From positions 3,847,099 through 3,911,098 of the forward strand of contig NW_009799100.1 of NCBI RefSeq assembly GCF_000213175.1: a stretch of DNA of 64,000 nucleotides, in the 5' to 3' direction. The translations under genes and the position numbers were made by a program. Shown one piece after another: positions 36,097-48,012 of this stretch. The notes under the pieces were generated by a model. The model worked only from the letters and a program-made list of their open reading frames with translations, was not told the DNA's origin and did no database searches. Position 1 is the stretch's first letter. The number at the start of each line of letters is the position of its first letter. The DNA is from Neurospora tetrasperma FGSC 2508 (lineage: Eukaryota; Ascomycota; Sordariomycetes; Sordariales; Sordariaceae).

Positions 36097-36415
36097 AGCA
36101 TGTTTTGAAGGATGCATGCCTGGGGAAAGTCGACAAAGGAAATAGTAGTATCGTGCGATACAGATTTCATGCACTGCACAGTTTATCAGAGTGTGCTAGA
36201 AGTTTTCCGTTTCGTGAGGGCACCACTCGGGCAGTTCGCAAAGCGCCTTCTTCAGATACCCATTGCTACAACAAGAATAAAAACAAGACAAACTCCTTAA
36301 TTGCGCCCATGCCCTTTGCCTCAACAATATTCATGCAAACAAAACATTCTTGATCGTCATCGACAGTCCGTCCAGCCATCAGCGATTCGCAATACGTTAA
36401 CAAGTTGACATCAAA
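36097..36415. other. Convergent spacer U1A-U2B''/VMA8
   Basis: 3' flanks of both genes, with AATAAA at 36276-36281 serving the plus-strand gene. Nothing else seen. Confidence 0.6.
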
Positions 36416-37569
36416 CTAGAAGATGACGTCTTCGTCCTCCTCGGCTGCCAAGATATCGGCAGGGGTATTTTCGGTTTGTTCACCTTCAGCATTCTCAGAG
36501 TCTGCAAGGGCTAGCCGCTGCTGCTCTGCCTTCTTTGCTTTCATCTGAGCGTCAGTTTCCGCATTGTCTCGTTGCTTCTTGGCAGCAACCTTCTTGAGTC
36601 TGTAGAACTCCTCTCTGTCAAGCTCGTCGAGTTCCGAGTTGATATCTATAATAGCTGTCAGTAATCTACCCTAGTGCCGGAACCTTGGGGTTTACATCTA
36701 CTTACACTTGATGGTGTTTTCAGTTCGAGGAATAATGACGTGCTCACTAGAAACTCCGTGTTAGTGTCCCCCATTCTATCTTGCAGGGAAGACGGGTTGG
36801 GTTCGCCTTACATCGCATTGACTCTCCGGTTGACAACCTTGATGACCTCATCAAGGATAACGAACGCCGTCTGCAGACTAGCCAGCTCAACCAAGGCCTC
36901 CACCGCTCTGGCGTACGTCTCACGACACCGCTGTACCTGCTGACCACCCTTGCCCAGACCGGTCATGGCGAAGTCGTCGTTGCCCTCGGCCTGGTAGGCT
37001 TCGAAGGCGGGAAGTAGCACACCCGAGACGTTCTCCTGCTTGGCCCGGATGCGGAATCGCGCCGACTTGGCCGACTCTTGGATCTGGTATCCAATGTTGC
37101 CGCCGACGGCGTAGGTGACTTCGGCGAGGGAGAGCGAAGCGATCTGCATGACGCGGCCCATCTTGCGCTTGGCTTCGTCGATTCGGCGGGTAATCTCTGT
37201 GAGGAGACAGGTGTGTTAGAGTGTCTACATTTCGCGGATATCTGGGTGTGTGCGAGAGTGGCTAGTACCTCTGAAACGCCTGTTGAGTAAAACCAATATG
37301 TTAGTATCAAGCTCTGTGTAAGTGTATGGATGGACATGGGCCGGGAGGGGAACAACGAACTTGGTGAGAGCTTCACTTTTTCTCTTGAGCAAGCTGTGAC
37401 CCGTCTCGGCGCCCTTGAGTTTGGCCTTCATAATACCCAAGGACTGCCGTGTGGGGAAGACGGCCTCGCGATCCTATCACCACCACTCATTGTCAGTCAA
37501 CGCCATGGACCCGGTTGTGGTAATTGCGGGGGAGCAGCTAGGATGGGCTCATACCGCAGCTCCAGACAT
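36416..37569 (-). CDS. VMA8: V-type ATPase V1 subunit D, 264 aa, 6 exons with an 11-base microexon
   Basis: Subunit D forms the central rotor stalk of the vacuolar proton pump. Exons: 37569-37555, 37473-37361, 37279-37269, 37196-36812, 36746-36706, 36645-36416. The 11-base exon 3 is needed to build KRFREITRRIDEAKR, the invariant family sequence. It is flanked by ACTAACATATTGG...CAACAG and by GTACTA...CTCACAG. Other family blocks are MSGAADREAVFPTRQSLG, KLKGAETGHSLLKRKSEALT, RRVNAIEHVIIPRTENTIKY and DELDREEFYRLKKVAAKK. The Asp/Glu-rich C-terminus ends AEEDEDVIF. Every junction keeps frame and the total is 795 bases. The protein is a long antiparallel coiled coil. The gene is divergent to SYF1. 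Confidence 0.95.
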
Positions 37570-38320
37570 GTTTGCGATCCGGCAATGGCCAAGGTATACT
37601 CGAGGTAGGGTATAAGACTAAGGCGACGGTAGGTCCTGGGGGAAGTAAATGATGGTTCGAGGAGTCGTGATGCTATTGCGACAACGACACAGATACTCTA
37701 GGTTCGATATCGACTTGGAGGAGGGACGGGCCGTGGTTGGTGGAGCTCGATGTTAGGTTGGAGCTTGGATGTGAGGTTGAGACGGCCGCCGCCGCCGCCC
37801 ACTGCAAGTCCGCCCTAGAGGTACCTACGTAACAACTGGATCCAGGACCATGGACCTCAGAGCAGCAGGCCTCCGTCCCGGGGATGCGGCTGGCACCTGC
37901 TGCGGATCCTGCTGCCAAGGTCTGGGAGGTTATCAGCAATTAACCCCACTGAAATTGGCTCTTGTTTAGCGGGACATCTGCCAAATGATCGCTCTAACTC
38001 CGTAAATGCCCCTGGAAGGCTACGGTGGTCTGAGCTTTCGCGAACTTCCACTTCTGAACAAGGTTGAACTTCAAGACGTGCCGGGCTCCCAGGAAAAAAA
38101 GTATCACGGACAAAATACAGCGACAACAGCCAGCGAAAACGAAACCCCGTCGTCGTCCGCCCATTCTTCGCATCTTGTCGAGAGGCTGGCCCAAAATCGT
38201 GGGAAAACGGCAGGAATGCCTCTAGGGATCTCTTGATCCTTGAACATCGATTTTACTCCTTCCTCCAGTGACGCCACTCCCGGTCTTCTTTCTGCAGTCC
38301 ACGCGGACCACTCCTTCGCC
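37570..38320. promoter_or_regulatory. Divergent promoter region VMA8/SYF1
   Basis: 751 bases between the start codons of VMA8 and SYF1. It must contain both promoters. No individual site is convincing. Confidence 0.55.
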
Positions 38321-40943
38321 ATGTCTATCCTTTCACGCGTCTCCGACCGTCGCCCAGACCTCTCCTTGGTCGTATGTGTTGCTCCCCTTCTTGTCCGGTC
38401 GTCTCTGCTGCAGAAAGACAAACTGACGATCTGACTTGTGTCCCGGTAGAGCGAGGAGGACTTTCCCTACGAACAAGACATCGTCCGTAACCCCGGCAGC
38501 ACGAAGCCATGGCTTGCCTATATCGAGTACAAGCTTCAGAAAGGGACGGTTCAGGAGCAGGCATATATCATGGAGCGCGCCTGTGTGCAGCTTCCTCGAT
38601 CCTATAAGCTTTGGAAGATGGTGAGTACTGGAAGCTTTCCCTAAAGTCCAACATGCCAGCTGACTTGGTCACCAGTACCTCCGGTTCAGGACGAAGCACG
38701 TTTCGAAGCTCAATGCCGCGATCTTTGCCACGGAGTACCAAAAGGTCAACAGCCTCTTTGAGCGGGCACTCATTCTCCTCAACAAGATGCCTAGGATATG
38801 GGAGATGTACCTCAAGTTTCTGATGCAGCAGCCGCTCGTGACACACACCCGACGCACCTTCGATCGGGCCCTTCGCGCTCTCCCCATTACGCAACACAAC
38901 AGGATATGGGCTCTGTATCGACCCTTCGCCAACTCGGCCGAAGGCGAGACGGCGGTCAAGATCTGGCGCAGGTACATGCAGGTTCACCCAGAGGATGCCG
39001 AGGACTTCATCGAGTTATTGGTAGCAGTGGGGCTATATACGGAAGCCGTGCACAAGTACATTGAAATTCTCAACAACCCGCGGTTTACGAGCAAGAACAG
39101 CAAGGGACACTACGAACTGTGGAGCGAAATGGTAGATTTGTTGGTCGAGCATGCGACGGCGGTGGAGACGGGGCATGAGACGGGAATCGACGTTGAACGG
39201 ATCATCCGCAGTGGCATTGAGCGGTTTGCCGACCAGAGGGGCAAGCTGTGGTGCGGCTTGGCGACCTATTGGATCCGACGAGGCAGCTTTGAACGCGCAC
39301 GAGACGTTTTCGAGGAGGGTATCACAACCGTCATGACCGTTCGCGACTTCACCCTCGTCTTCGATTCGTACACGGAGTTTGAGGAGTCCATCATTAGCGC
39401 TCTGATGGAGATGGCATCGACCCGGGCTGAGAAGGGAGAGGTAGACGAGGTGGCTGATTTCGATTTGGATATCCGAATGATGCGGTTCGAGCATCTGATG
39501 GACCGCCGGCCCTTCCTCTTGAATGATGTCTTACTCAGGCAGAACCCGAACAATGTCACGGAATGGGAGAAGCGTGTAGCTCTATGGGGCGACAACAAGG
39601 AGGAAGTTGTCAAGACGTACCTTGATGCTATCGAAGCCATCCAACCAAAGAAGGCAGTGGGTGCGCTTCACCAGCTATGGACCAATTACGCCAAATTCTA
39701 CGAGGCCGGAGGAGACCTTTCAAGTGCCCGAAGAATCATGGAGAAGGCCGTCAAGGTTCCTTACAAGTCCGTGGCAGAGTTGGCAGACATGTGGATCGAG
39801 TGGGCAGAGATGGAGCTTCGAAACAAGTGCTTCGACGAGGCCATGAAAGTCATGGCAAAGGCAGTACAGGCGCCCAAAAGGTCCACGGTGGACTATTTCG
39901 ACGAAACCCTATCACCACAACAAAGAGTTCATAAGAGCTGGAAGCTGTGGAGTTTCTACGTCGACCTCGTGGAAAGTGTCAGCTCGCTGGACGAGACCCG
40001 CAAGGTGTACGAGAGGATATTCGAGCTTCGCATCGCCACTCCCCAAACAGTAGTCAACTACGCCAACCTGCTGGAGGAGCACAAGTACTTTGAAGAGTCG
40101 TTCAAGATCTACGAGCGCGGTCTCGATCTCTTCAGCTACCCCGTGGCCTTCGAACTCTGGAACCTGTACCTCACCAAAGCCGTCGACCGCAAGATCAGTA
40201 TCGAGCGCCTCCGCGATCTCTTTGAGCAAGCCGTCGAGGATTGCCCACCCAAATTCGCCAAGGTCATCTATCTCATGTACGGCAACCTCGAGGAGGAGCG
40301 CGGCCTCGCGCGCCACGCCATGCGCATCTACGAGCGGGCCACGCGCGCCGTCGCCGACGAGGACCGGGCCGACATGTTCAACTTCTACATCACCAAGTCG
40401 GCGTCCAACTTCGGCCTGCCCTCGACGCGGCCCATCTACGAGCGCGCCATTGCGGCCTTACCCGACGCCGAGGCCCGCGACATGTGCCTCAAGTTCGCCG
40501 ACATGGAGAAGCGGCTGGGCGAGATCGATCGCGCCCGTGCCATCTACGGTCACGCCTCGCAGTTCTGCGACCCGCGCACCAACCCTGGCTTCTGGACCAA
40601 GTGGGATCAGTTCGAGGTGCAACATGGCAACGAGGACACCTACAAGGAGATGCTCCGCATCAAGAGAAGCGTGCAGGCGCAGTACAACACGGATGTCAAC
40701 TTCATTGCTTCGCAGGCGCTGGCGAGGAGTCAGCAGAAGAGGATGGAGGAGGAGGCAGCAGGAAATGGAGGAGGAGAGATGGACGCCGAGGTTGCGGATG
40801 CGATGGCGCAGCTGGAGAGACAGGCGCGCGCGCCCGTGGGCTTTGTGGCGGCTTCGGAAGGACCGAAGGGCGGTAGCATGCCGGTTCAGCCTGTTGAGGT
40901 TCATAACCCGGATGCTATCGATCTTGATGAAATGGATGAATGA
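38321..40943 (+). CDS. SYF1: Pre-mRNA splicing factor SYF1 (HAT-repeat protein), 829 aa, 3 exons
   Basis: A scaffold of the Prp19/NTC complex that is bound to the activated spliceosome. Exons: 38321-38371, 38450-38620, 38676-40943. Donors are GTATGT and GTGAGT, and acceptors GGTAG and ACCAG. The joined N-terminus reads SLVSEEDFPYEQDIVRNPG, a family hallmark. The protein is a string of half-a-TPR repeats along most of its length: W-x2-Y/W...A-x3-Y/F-E-R-A units such as LLNKMPRIWEMYLKF and RAIYGHASQFCDPRTNPGFW. The C-terminus is a short acidic/Gly-rich tail ending IDLDEMDE. The length equals that of other fungal SYF1 proteins. The ATG at 38321 is preferred because upstream codons in this frame lack an ATG. 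Confidence 0.95.
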
Positions 40944-41814
40944 TCAATATCTGTTCTCTTTGTTTGTCAAGAGCTTCTCATTTGTCATTTTTTTTTCTTT
41001 TCTTTTCTTCTTTTTTTCCCCTTGGGGTTGGGCCGTTGCGTTGTGTCTTTTCTGGTTTTCACGGCGAGGTTGGCCTCTATTGTACATAGACTGGAACACC
41101 AAGTGGGAAGAGGGTCGGTTCCTTAAACATTTACCACTACATAAACACAAATCACCACGAACATCCCCATTCATTGTACGGGGTTGAAGGACAGGGAGCT
41201 GGGGGAATTTCTTTTTTGTTTTTGTTTTCACATGAACTAGGTAGGGGTTGGTGGTTCGTGGATCTTGCCAATGCTTTAGATTGTACACAGGCTGACAACG
41301 GAAAGGGGGGAATAAAGGTTGGGGCTTGGGCGGACATGAGAACAAACCTATCTCTAATTGTTTAGCAAGATGAATTTTGCACAGTTGAGCAACTTTTCCA
41401 GTTTCTCCTTCACGTCTTTAATAAACTCAACACAGCAGGCCTGGGTGGTTACATCTGTGCGTTTCGAAATTAAAACACTCCCGATAGCAACCAGCACATC
41501 TGCTACCCTTTGCATGTGAAGAAGATCTTGGTTCATATCTTAGTGAGGGGAAGTTCCTGATTCAAAACAGAAAATGAATGCCATCGATCGGAAATGGTGA
41601 TTATACAGCCCATCAGCAAGATAACAATCAACCATGTCGTATAACGCATCCCCCATACGATAAACAAGCTATCCCAGCACGCACACAGTCAATAAAACCC
41701 AGCTCAACCTCATGGACAACCGGATATCATCGTAGCAGATCCTCCTTCAATGTTCATACGCTTGTTTCCTCCGCGCGCCGTTGTTTGCCCAACACAATCC
41801 ACTCAATCGCTCGC
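40944..41814. other. Convergent spacer SYF1/small unknown gene
   Basis: Contains T-rich SYF1 3' sequence. A 60-codon minus-strand frame at 41354-41536 has somewhat protein-like composition, but it is not supported by splicing or family and was not called. Confidence 0.5.
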
Positions 41815-42370
41815 TTACTTTACATTCTGGTATCCCTTCTCCATGTGTTTCTGATGGAAGGCAGTGGCGTAGTTGTTGTCAACATGGCCGTCCCGTGTCT
41901 TGGGCACGGCGTAGATGGATCCCTTGCGCTTTTGGAAGCGGCTTGGTGGCACTTTGGAGGCATCTGTTGCAACCCACACCGATTAGATTCGTTACTGACT
42001 TGGGTGATCATTACAAGATGGATAGCAAACTTGGTGAGGATAAAGGAGTGACGGAAAAAAAAAAAGAAAAAGAAAAAAAAAAAAAGGAAAAAAAACATAC
42101 CCCACTCGGCACTCATCCGACGGTCTGCCGGAGAGATGGGAGAGGAATCAGCCGAGACGGGACTGAAGTTGGTGAATGTGGGGGTTGCTGTTTCTGAGTT
42201 GCGATGTTGTACTGGTTGTTGTTGTTGTTGTTCGCTGTGGGTGGTGTTCGCCCTGGTGGTGTCGATGGTGATGGGAGCTTTGTTTTGCTGTTGTTCTGCG
42301 AGGTATCAAGACCGCATCAGTCAGTGTATGGTCTTATCTGCAACTCAAGATGGTATTACCTACCAGACAT
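41815..42370 (-). CDS. Small protein of unknown function, 116 aa, 3 exons
   Basis: Found by joining exons: 42370-42364 (ATGTCTG only), 42295-42101 and 41963-41815. Intron 1 has donor GTAGGT and acceptor CTCGCAG. Intron 2 has donor GTATGT, a long T-rich tract and acceptor GCAACAG. The frame is kept at both junctions with no stop until TAA. Residues 1-60 are Gln/Thr/Ser/Pro-rich, with a Q5 run, and look disordered. After MSAEWDASKVPPSRFQKRKG comes a compact, basic segment, SIYAVPKTRDGHVDNNYATA, and a short helix ending EKGYQNVK. No signal peptide or membrane helix is visible. I do not recognise the family for certain. The ordered C-terminal half and strong splice sites argue for a real gene. 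An alternative splice at the stop (AAGTAAGC resembles a donor) could extend the C-terminus. Confidence 0.7.
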
Positions 42371-43906
42371 GGTGTCGAAGTCTTCGTTTGGTGAGAATCT
42401 CTGATGGGCTCAGCGTTCGACAAACGTTGTAACTGGTATGGTAGCAAATAGATCAGGGGTCCGGGAGATGGGACGTGGAGATTATAATATTCGAAATGGA
42501 TAATGGCAGAGAGATAAAGATGTGAAGAGTAAGTAGTTGGTCGACAAGGGAGTCGAAGTGGTCTCTAGGTTATAAGATAGAGCGAGGTGTCCTGCTGATA
42601 GGATGGCTGCTAGGGTATCTCGGAGTGAAGGGTTTTCAGGATGTTTGACGGAGAAGACGGTGATGTTGGAAGGATTGACAATGCAAAAAGGAATAATCGA
42701 AGGAACCGGCAGTACGTGGACCCTTTCCTCTGCCTAACTACGCAATAAGGCACCTGACCCTTTCCAATGTGATCGATGTGCAGTAGTTCTCAAGTGGAAG
42801 GGAAGGCACAAGGTCTGGGGCCGTGCTGTGCTCTGACTTGAAGGGTGGAAAGATGGCTTCCCCTGTCATTGTCTGTTGCTCTTTCCTCCTTCTACCGCCC
42901 CATTCGTGTCCGTTGATATCGGTAGTGTAGGCATCCCAGTCTACATCCGGGCAATGTGATTGGCCCAGTGGTGTGTAAGTGACGGAGAGCGTCAATCATT
43001 CCCAATCCTCGGACCAGTGATATCCTCCCCTCTCTTCTTTCCCTCGAAACAAACGGAACTTGACGATCTTGACCGGTACGTTCAATCTCGAACGCATCCA
43101 TCCATCTTGCTGCAGTCGCCCGTCCGAGTAGCACTCACTTGGGGTTCTTTATGCCAATCGTCCACCTAGACCACTGACCTACAGAGAGCCGTCTCTGTGT
43201 GGCCAGAAACACATCGATACATAGCAGCCCCATTTTCCACTGCGGTATCGCCCAGCCGTGCCAGTCCAATCTCGATCGTTGCCTCCGCAATAAAGGTGGT
43301 TAGAATAAGCTCAAAGCAGCCCAAAAGCGGCAGTCCGATCGCCACTCATTCATCATACGCGAGGCCCCCAACGCTACCTGCTTGACGTCATGCGGGGAAG
43401 GAGAAAGAGGAGCATAAACACACCCACCCAGGCCAGCTAACAAACGTCCCGAACCGTGTGAAGTCCAAGCTCGTCCATCTTTGTGCCCAGATAGCGGCGG
43501 ACTCCTGGTCTTCTGACAGACGCCCCAACGGCTCGAGCGCGGTTGAAGGTAAAGAAAGAGGCCCAGGCGCTGCGTCGATTCTCTCTCGACCTATTACTCT
43601 GTCACGCGAGCCGTTTCTCCTTGTTGACAAAGGTTCAAGGTAAAGATATCTTGGCGGTTCACATGTTGACAAGCACAACATCATGGGCTTCGTGAAGTTT
43701 ACACGCCAACCGTTCAACGGTCTGTCTCTATTCTAGTCACACTCGGCTTCCCCGCCTCTCTATCCCTACTTCCTAGTAATATCCTACGCTCCATTATATT
43801 GACATCCCAGTTTGTAATCACTCACTTCACTTTCCAACCCATTATCGTCTCGCTCATGCCCGTCGTAGGATCGTCAAGAACACTACCTGAGAGAGGCAGT
43901 GCCCTT
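42371..43906. other. Spacer upstream of the small unknown gene
   Basis: 1.5 kb containing the promoter of the small gene and the 3' flank of the Egh16-like gene. Frames here lack ATG starts or family features. Nothing else recognised. Confidence 0.5.
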
Positions 43907-44727
43907 CTAGTGCTGCCACTGCTCCACGTCCTCCACGGAATCCTTCTCAATGTCGGAACGCTTGGCAAAGTACCTCCTGGCAAGAGGGCGCTTGGTAGCC
44001 TTGGCAGCGCTGGTCGCGTTGGTGACGGGAGTAGTGGTGTCGGTGTTGCCACCACCAGTTCCAGCACCAGCACCGCCGGCCATCTGGACGGGCACGACAC
44101 CACCGAAGGCGATAGGGTTCTGGCACCGCACCAAGCACACGTTGTCTTGACCAGCGACGGTCCCGGTGCACTTTTGGTCGGCAGGGATGGAAGCGACCAA
44201 AGGAAAGTCAGTCGTGGTAGCCTGTTGAGGGTTGTCAGTTAATGGCCTTATCATCCAAGTGGTGGCGGATAGAGACTCACTCTAGAGAGACCGAACCTGC
44301 CCGGGACATTCGTCGCAACCTTAATCGCAGTCCACTCCGTCGCCTGCCCATCCGAGTTGATCATGCAAGAATAGGGTCCAGCTCCGTCCTGGTTGATCTG
44401 GTGAAGCGTCATCTTGACCGTACCACCGGCCGTCACCTGGGGCAGCGAATCCTTGGTGGCGGCCATGATGGCTTGGGTGCCCTCCTCAACCTTGTTGGCG
44501 CCACCTTGGATCGTCTGGCCGACCGTCTTGGCCGCCTGACCACGGAATCGAGTGGTGTCCACCTGGAAGGGGGTGCGTTTCGATCCGTTACGGGGAGTGC
44601 TGGGGTCAATGCCCAGGGCCATACCGGCACCACCGGCGTCGCCTACTGCGGCGATGATAGCCCCGTGACCGGCGACCAGGGGAGCAAGAGCGAAGAAGCT
44701 CATGAGAATGGACTTGAGAGATGCCAT
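43907..44727 (-). CDS. Secreted Egh16/Gas1-like protein, 253 aa, 2 exons
   Basis: Exons: 44727-44281 and 44221-43907, with donor GTGAGT and acceptor CTCAACAG. The junction reads [20 protein letters not shown] clear signal peptide (about residues 1-20, [17 protein letters not shown]) would be cut to leave His21 as the first residue of [13 protein letters not shown]. The middle matches the Egh16-like family, which includes Magnaporthe Gas1/Mas and Colletotrichum Cas1 appressorium proteins: [17 protein letters not shown], then [14 protein letters not shown] and [12 protein letters not shown]. Four cysteines outside the signal peptide could form two disulphides. The C-terminal tail is Gly/Thr-rich and contains dibasic KR/RR sites ([15 protein letters not shown]), possible Kex2 cut points. 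Function is unknown. Saprotrophs carry these genes too, so no pathogenic role is implied. Confidence 0.87.
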
Positions 44728-47298
44728 GTTGTCTGCGGTGTCTTGAAGGTTGTCTTTCGTCGATTATGTGTTGGAAAAGTCAAAGCTGACGGGTGCACAG
44801 CACAAAAAAAGTCGTGAATATATGACCTGAACCGGCAGGAGAGAGGATTAAGAGTGTTGAGAAAGGAAGATTGGAGAGAAAGCCGGAGTGTGACTGAGAG
44901 GGCTGGACCTGCCTGCTGAAGTGTTGAAGCTGATGCTGATGATAATGATGAAGCCAAAAGCTAAATCGAGCAGAGAGGAAGTCAAGGCCGGTTTTTATAC
45001 ATTTTCTTTTCGTGATACCGATGCCGTCGTCGAGGGTGCCATGTGGTGTTTACAATGCACTGCCGTCCCCCGGCGTTTCTCACCCTGGTCGTAAGGGGCC
45101 GAGTTTTGAGTTTCAATGTCTGATCTTGCGCAGGGTCCTCTGTAGCTCGGCGCTTGATTTCTTGCACGAAACATGGCGTTTGAGACTACAATAGTGCCTG
45201 CAAATTGTTATCGGATCGGATTGCGGGAGATGTTGGGGAAAATGGGTGGCAGGAGATGCTATCTGGGGTCGGACTTCCACTTCCGGCACTTTTTGCGAAC
45301 GAACAACATGATCTCCACTGACAGGGGAGAACTTCCAAGGTGCCCATCTTGCAACACATAACGATTCTGGGGTAAATAATCATTAATGATATTTGGTGTA
45401 ATCGCCTGCGATATTTGGGATGTGTGTATCATCGAGGCATCGGCAGATTCACTCGTGTTAATGCCGCTTGACTTGGGTAACCTTTTATGACCAGTGCTAA
45501 TTCCGATGCCACTCAACATCGTTACATCCCTCGAAGTTCTTTGGGCAATGCAACCAAATTCGTTGGTTTATTCTGGTCATGCTGTCCGTCCGAATCTGTT
45601 GAAGAACCTCTTGAACCGAAAACTGGTAAAGCCACCATTCTCCATATTCTATGCCGTAAATCCTCAGATAAGACACGAGCTAGAGAAAACCTGACCTATG
45701 CAAATATATGTTTGGCCTTCACTTGGACATGCCGTTCTGTAGAAACTTCCAGTTCAGAGACGTGACATTTGCCCTTTCTCTTGTTTTTTGCAACGACTTC
45801 GATAGATCAGCTTTGATCGATTTGACTTGCCGAATGCGCTTCCTGGCGCCTCATTGTCGGTACCAGGGGTCGCATTGAACGGGTACTAAGCCACCAAGCA
45901 AAGTGTCGACCCAAACAAGCGTTTTCGTGCCGCGAAAGACCATGTCGAGCCAAGCCGGGCCAGATTTGGGCCGTGAACTGTGTACGATCCATCAAAGAAT
46001 GGATACGACAATGTATGTTGGGGAAATAGTGGCTGGCGTCTTGGCTTAAGATCTTCCTAAGCGAAGTATCAGATCGTGGTATTATAAGAGAAACGGATAC
46101 GGGATGGAGGGCGAAGAGGGGGGAAATTGAGCCTCAACTCCAGCGGTCAAAGACTCACAGTTGCGCGCAATAAACTGCGTCAACAGGACTCCCTCCTAGC
46201 CTCGTCTCGCGTAGGAGTTCTGGAGGTAGCGTAAACTCGAAGTGGCAAGCAGGAGTCTCGTGACGCAGATGGTCGTCTCACTTGGGCAAGGCGGGATGCC
46301 CATTTAGGGCTCGTGTTGCGAGTGCACGACCAGCCAGGACTTGAAGGTTTGACGATGTCAAGAGCCTCGGGATCTGCTATTTTCAGGAGTCCCAAACACC
46401 TCGGACCTCTCACCATCAACAAGTTTGATCACCAAGCCTTGCATACCATCGATCGGAGTGCATCAATCGCCCTATCAACACCACTGCCGGACCTATCGCA
46501 ATCACTGAGGCTCTGTTGACACTCTTGCCTGTCCAGCCGCTGTGGGTCACCCTCTCGTCTCTGCCAAGCAGTTCCGCCTATTGTGCAGTAGATAGATTTC
46601 GTAGATTGGCCGGTCCTTCCGACTGACCTTCTCCTCAATCATCGCCTGTTGTTCGTCCAGCCTCAGCCTCACGGCTTCAACAAGTTCCGATGCCGCCATA
46701 CCCGAACTAATATCGCGCTTGCGAGCTTCTCGAGTCCGTGAGTGCTTCAGCAATGGCGTCAAATCCAGACTTTCGGAAAGATGTTACGATCCATGGGCGA
46801 TCGCGTGAAACGCGAAATGGGACGCTCCGTTCGTTCTACCCCTGAGCGGGCTGGTTGACCCCCTGGCCTAGTCGTTGATCCTCCCCACCCTGTTTCGGGC
46901 TTTTGTCTGTGCAAGCCGGTTACCGAAGACCAGATAGATATGGAATCAGGAGCGTCAGATGCAAGTTGAAGCAAAGGGGGGGATTTTGATGGACCAGTCG
47001 CATTTGTGGGATTGTTGGTGGGATAAATCCGTCCGAAATGCTGAAAGGAAACAAAGCATTGGATTGTGGCGTAGCGTTTGAATCAAACAGAAAGTGCTTC
47101 CTGCAATTGAAGCTTGTGTGGCATTCAGTATGGTACTGCACTCATCCTTCCGTTACATGGTGGTCGCCATTCCGGAAAGACAACCCAAGAAAGCGCGACG
47201 AAACGATGAAAGGTGTAAGAAAAAAGGAAGCAGAAGAAATACGATCACGGTGAACGCAGTTTCATGGAATTTAGATAAGAAAAAAGTGCCAAAAGTTG
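44728..47298. other. Gene-free spacer between Egh16-like gene and tRNA-Gln
   Basis: 2.6 kb. Apart from the TATA box at 44992-44999 I recognise nothing. Short frames such as 45487-45765 have no coding character. Confidence 0.5.
44992..44999 (-). promoter_or_regulatory. TATA box of the Egh16-like gene
   Basis: TATAAAAA read on the minus strand, 265 bases upstream of the ATG. It is the clearest TATA box in the window and suits a strongly induced secreted-protein gene. The implied leader is about 235 bases. Confidence 0.5.
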
Positions 47299-47384
47299 AG
47301 GTCGTGCCCGGGTTCGAACCGGGGTTACTGGAAAGTTTTGATGAGTTTCAAAATCCAGAGTGATAACCACTACACTACACAACC
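47299..47384 (-). tRNA. tRNA-Gln(UUG) with a 14-base intron
   Basis: Read on the minus strand, the acceptor arms GGTTGTG/CACGACC pair with one G-U. The anticodon stem is CTGGA/TCCAG, and the anticodon TTG lies at 47351-47349. The loop is interrupted one base 3' of the anticodon by a 14-base intron (47347-47334), the canonical eukaryotic position. The T-arm CCGGTTCGAACCCGG is perfect. Mature length is 72 bases. A T4 terminator lies at 47294-47291. Confidence 0.93.
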
Positions 47385-48012
47385 TTTAAATTGTTGTATT
47401 TTGCTTCATAATACTGTAGCTATGTACTCTTGTCAACCAGCGGCCCCAACACACCGTCCGCCTCTCGACGTAACCACCAGAGTACATATTAATCATTTGA
47501 TATAATCCGCAGCAAATGTTCCATAACTTTTGCTATACTTACCGTAGAAGTGTTCAGGCAATTAGTAATGAAGTCATGGCCGCTGTCTTGGCGCCTCATT
47601 GCGCCATTGCATCGGAGAGAATGAAGCTGCACTAAATACAAATGATATTCGATAGTAACCTCGTTCATAAGGTTAGTATTATATTTTCAAGTATTTCCAT
47701 GGATTATGCTAACATTCCTTCTTTTCTCAAACCGGTTCTGCTGGCATCTCCAGATCCACCCGGGTTCTAGACTGAACTTTACACGACATGTCAACCATTT
47801 ACACTATATAGCACGGGAGGTGTGGCAGGGTAATGCTCCATCCTGATCTCCTAACAACGAACACTTTGTGATTGTCCTCAACTGGGTTACCGATCAATAA
47901 AACTGTGGACTGAGTCAAAGGAATGGGAGCTGGTTCTGAGTATCGGGTCTGAACAGTGATTCGTACAGTTAGAATGTATACCTGAAGAGTTGGAGCGACC
48001 GTATTGTCAAGA
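47385..48012. other. Spacer tRNA-Gln/HEI10
   Basis: HEI10 3' flank and upstream region of the tRNA. No gene or repeat recognised. Confidence 0.55.

Noticed and set aside
41354-41536. 60-codon minus-strand frame (MNQDLLHMQR start)
   Set aside because: Composition is protein-like, but no splice partners, family or promoter could be shown; it may be untranslated sequence.
43388-43717. 109-codon minus-strand frame
   Set aside because: It begins with TTG, not ATG, and resembles no protein family.
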